Assembly: GCF_937949835.1 (NCBI RefSeq)
Contig: NZ_CALEDC010000123.1
Coordinates: 1-15,045 of the forward strand
Reading direction: 5' to 3'
Length of the DNA stretch: 15,045 nucleotides
Source: an uncultured Campylobacter sp.
GTDB lineage: Bacteria; Campylobacterota; Campylobacteria; Campylobacterales; Campylobacteraceae
Of this stretch, positions 14,362 through 15,045 are shown piece after piece; positions within the stretch are counted from its first letter, which is position 1; each line of letters opens with the position of its first letter. The translations under genes and the position numbers were made by a program. The notes under the pieces are model-generated. The model did not search any database, was not told where the DNA came from, and saw nothing but the letters and a program-made list of their open reading frames with translations.

Positions 14362-15045
14362 TAATAGGCGTCATCTCAGACTCTCATCGCGAAACAAAGG
14401 TCGCTGCAAGCGCCATAGAGTGGCTGCTCGCGCGCGGAGCGGATCTGCTCGTGCATGCAGAGGGCATCGTCGCGATCGAGACGCTGCGGCTTTTGCGACA
14501 AAGCGGCAAACCCTACTTCGCGGTTTTAGGGAACAACGACGAAGCGCTTACCGAGTTTAAAAATGAGTTCGACCTGTACGATGAACCCTTCTGCATGGAG
14601 TTTGCCGGGTTGCGACTAAAAATAATGCACCATCCGTTTTATCTCTTTGACGAGGAGCCCGCAGCGCAAAATGAAGCAGATGGATTAAATTTAAACGCGG
14701 GCGCGGATCGCTCTGTAAATTTTCGCAGGGATTTCGGCGCAGACCTAGTCAAAAATTCTAGCTTTAACGATGAAGCAAACAGCGGCACAAATTCAGGCTC
14801 AAACTGCGGAGCAGATCGCGGGGAAATTTTAATCTTAAATTCTAAAACAGCGGCTTGCTCGGCAAATTTAGACTCAAATTTTAATGCTGCGGACAATGAT
14901 AAAATTTTAAATGGCGCGCGCGGTGCAGATGAAAATTTTAAAAACATACGTAGCGCGAGTGCGAATTTAAAAAGCGGGTGGTCGTCCGCAAGTCCAAATG
15001 TGAACTTGGGCTTGAATGCGGGCGCGGATGTGAACTCAAACGCAA
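14358..15045 (+). CDS. YfcE/MJ0936-type metallophosphoesterase, interrupted by a low-complexity insertion (partial)
   Basis: The frame starts with TTG overlapping the topA stop (TTGA); translation gives MIIGVISDSH, the classic start of small YfcE-type phosphodiesterases, and no in-frame ATG precedes it. GAAGAG lies upstream. Metal motifs seen are D8 and H10 (SDSH), N60/D61 (GNND) and H91/H92 (IMHHPFY). The usual HAGD motif reads HAEG (33-36), so the bridging aspartate is missing. In relatives this region leads on to GHTH; here, after residue 97, an Asn/Ala/Gly/Asp/Ser-rich stretch begins and continues, without a stop, to the window end (residue 229). The missing C-terminal motif may lie beyond the edge. 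Full-length relatives are usually under about 200 residues. It could be a functional protein with a loop insertion or a decaying gene. It is likely co-transcribed with topA. Confidence 0.75.
   Translation, partial: MIIGVISDSHRETKVAASAIEWLLARGADLLVHAEGIVAIETLRLLRQSGKPYFAVLGNNDEALTEFKNEFDLYDEPFCMEFAGLRLKIMHHPFYLFDEEPAAQNEADGLNLNAGADRSVNFRRDFGADLVKNSSFNDEANSGTNSGSNCGADRGEILILNSKTAACSANLDSNFNAADNDKILNGARGADENFKNIRSASANLKSGWSSASPNVNLGLNAGADVNSNA
14652..15045 (+). repeat. Low-complexity in-frame insertion with AAATTY words
   Basis: AAATTT or AAATTC words begin at about 14687, 14717, 14753, 14789, 14824, 14837, 14864, 14876, 14902 and 14933, often 26-36 bases apart. The encoded protein shows degenerate units around GAD: LNLNAGADR, FGADL, NCGADR, ARGADE and LGLNAGADV (residues about 110 to 225). 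There is no stop in this frame for at least 130 codons, and the minus strand is also open at 14639-14947. The segment continues past the window end. Confidence 0.7.

Noticed and set aside
14639..14947. Minus-strand frame of 102 codons opposite the phosphoesterase insertion
   Set aside because: It is the shadow of the low-complexity segment; the palindromic AAATTT word keeps both strands open. The plus frame is continuous with a recognisable enzyme domain.

Overview
The window looks like a chromosomal segment of an epsilonproteobacterium, most likely a Campylobacter of the higher-G+C group (C. gracilis-like, inferred from composition and gene content only). The reasons are the Campylobacter-type AnsB, Dcd, AccB/AccC and TopA proteins, A-rich ribosome binding sites with TATAAT-type -10 boxes, and gaps full of AAATTT/AAATTC words. 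In C. jejuni, as I recall, accC-accB also lies divergent from dcd; here a periplasmic asparaginase gene sits between them. No mobile element, tRNA, rRNA or CRISPR array was seen.

Layout. Bases 1-493 hold no convincing gene but contain a phased AAAATTY array and a terminator-like hairpin. Bases 494-6367 are a compact five-gene minus-strand operon with gaps of 10-11 bp. In transcription order it encodes an M20 N-carbamoyl-amino-acid/allantoate-type hydrolase, an AbgA-like M20 amidohydrolase, dipeptidase E (pepE), a DcuC-family dicarboxylate carrier and tripeptidase T (pepT). Divergent from it at 6605-7609 is an unrecognised TPR-like protein. Bases 7610-8220 are a gene-poor gap ending in a strong hairpin terminator for accBC (8221-10013, minus). 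After a second gap comes ansB (10390-11439, minus). A shared promoter region then leads on the plus strand to dcd, topA and a metallophosphoesterase gene that runs off the window.

How the genes may work together (inference). The peptidase operon and AnsB converge on aspartate, glutamate and other amino acids. PepE frees aspartate from Asp-X dipeptides and AnsB makes it from asparagine. Aspartase would turn it into fumarate, and DcuC could handle the fumarate/succinate traffic of anaerobic respiration, which suits an asaccharolytic Campylobacter. The accBC, dcd and topA genes are housekeeping.

The most unusual signal is a degenerate AAATTT/AAATTC-phased low-complexity sequence type. It occurs in the gaps, in the central loop of the DcuC carrier, and as a stretch of at least about 130 codons, in frame, inside the last gene. 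That gene is a YfcE/MJ0936-type phosphoesterase that also lacks the usual HAGD aspartate (it reads HAEG).
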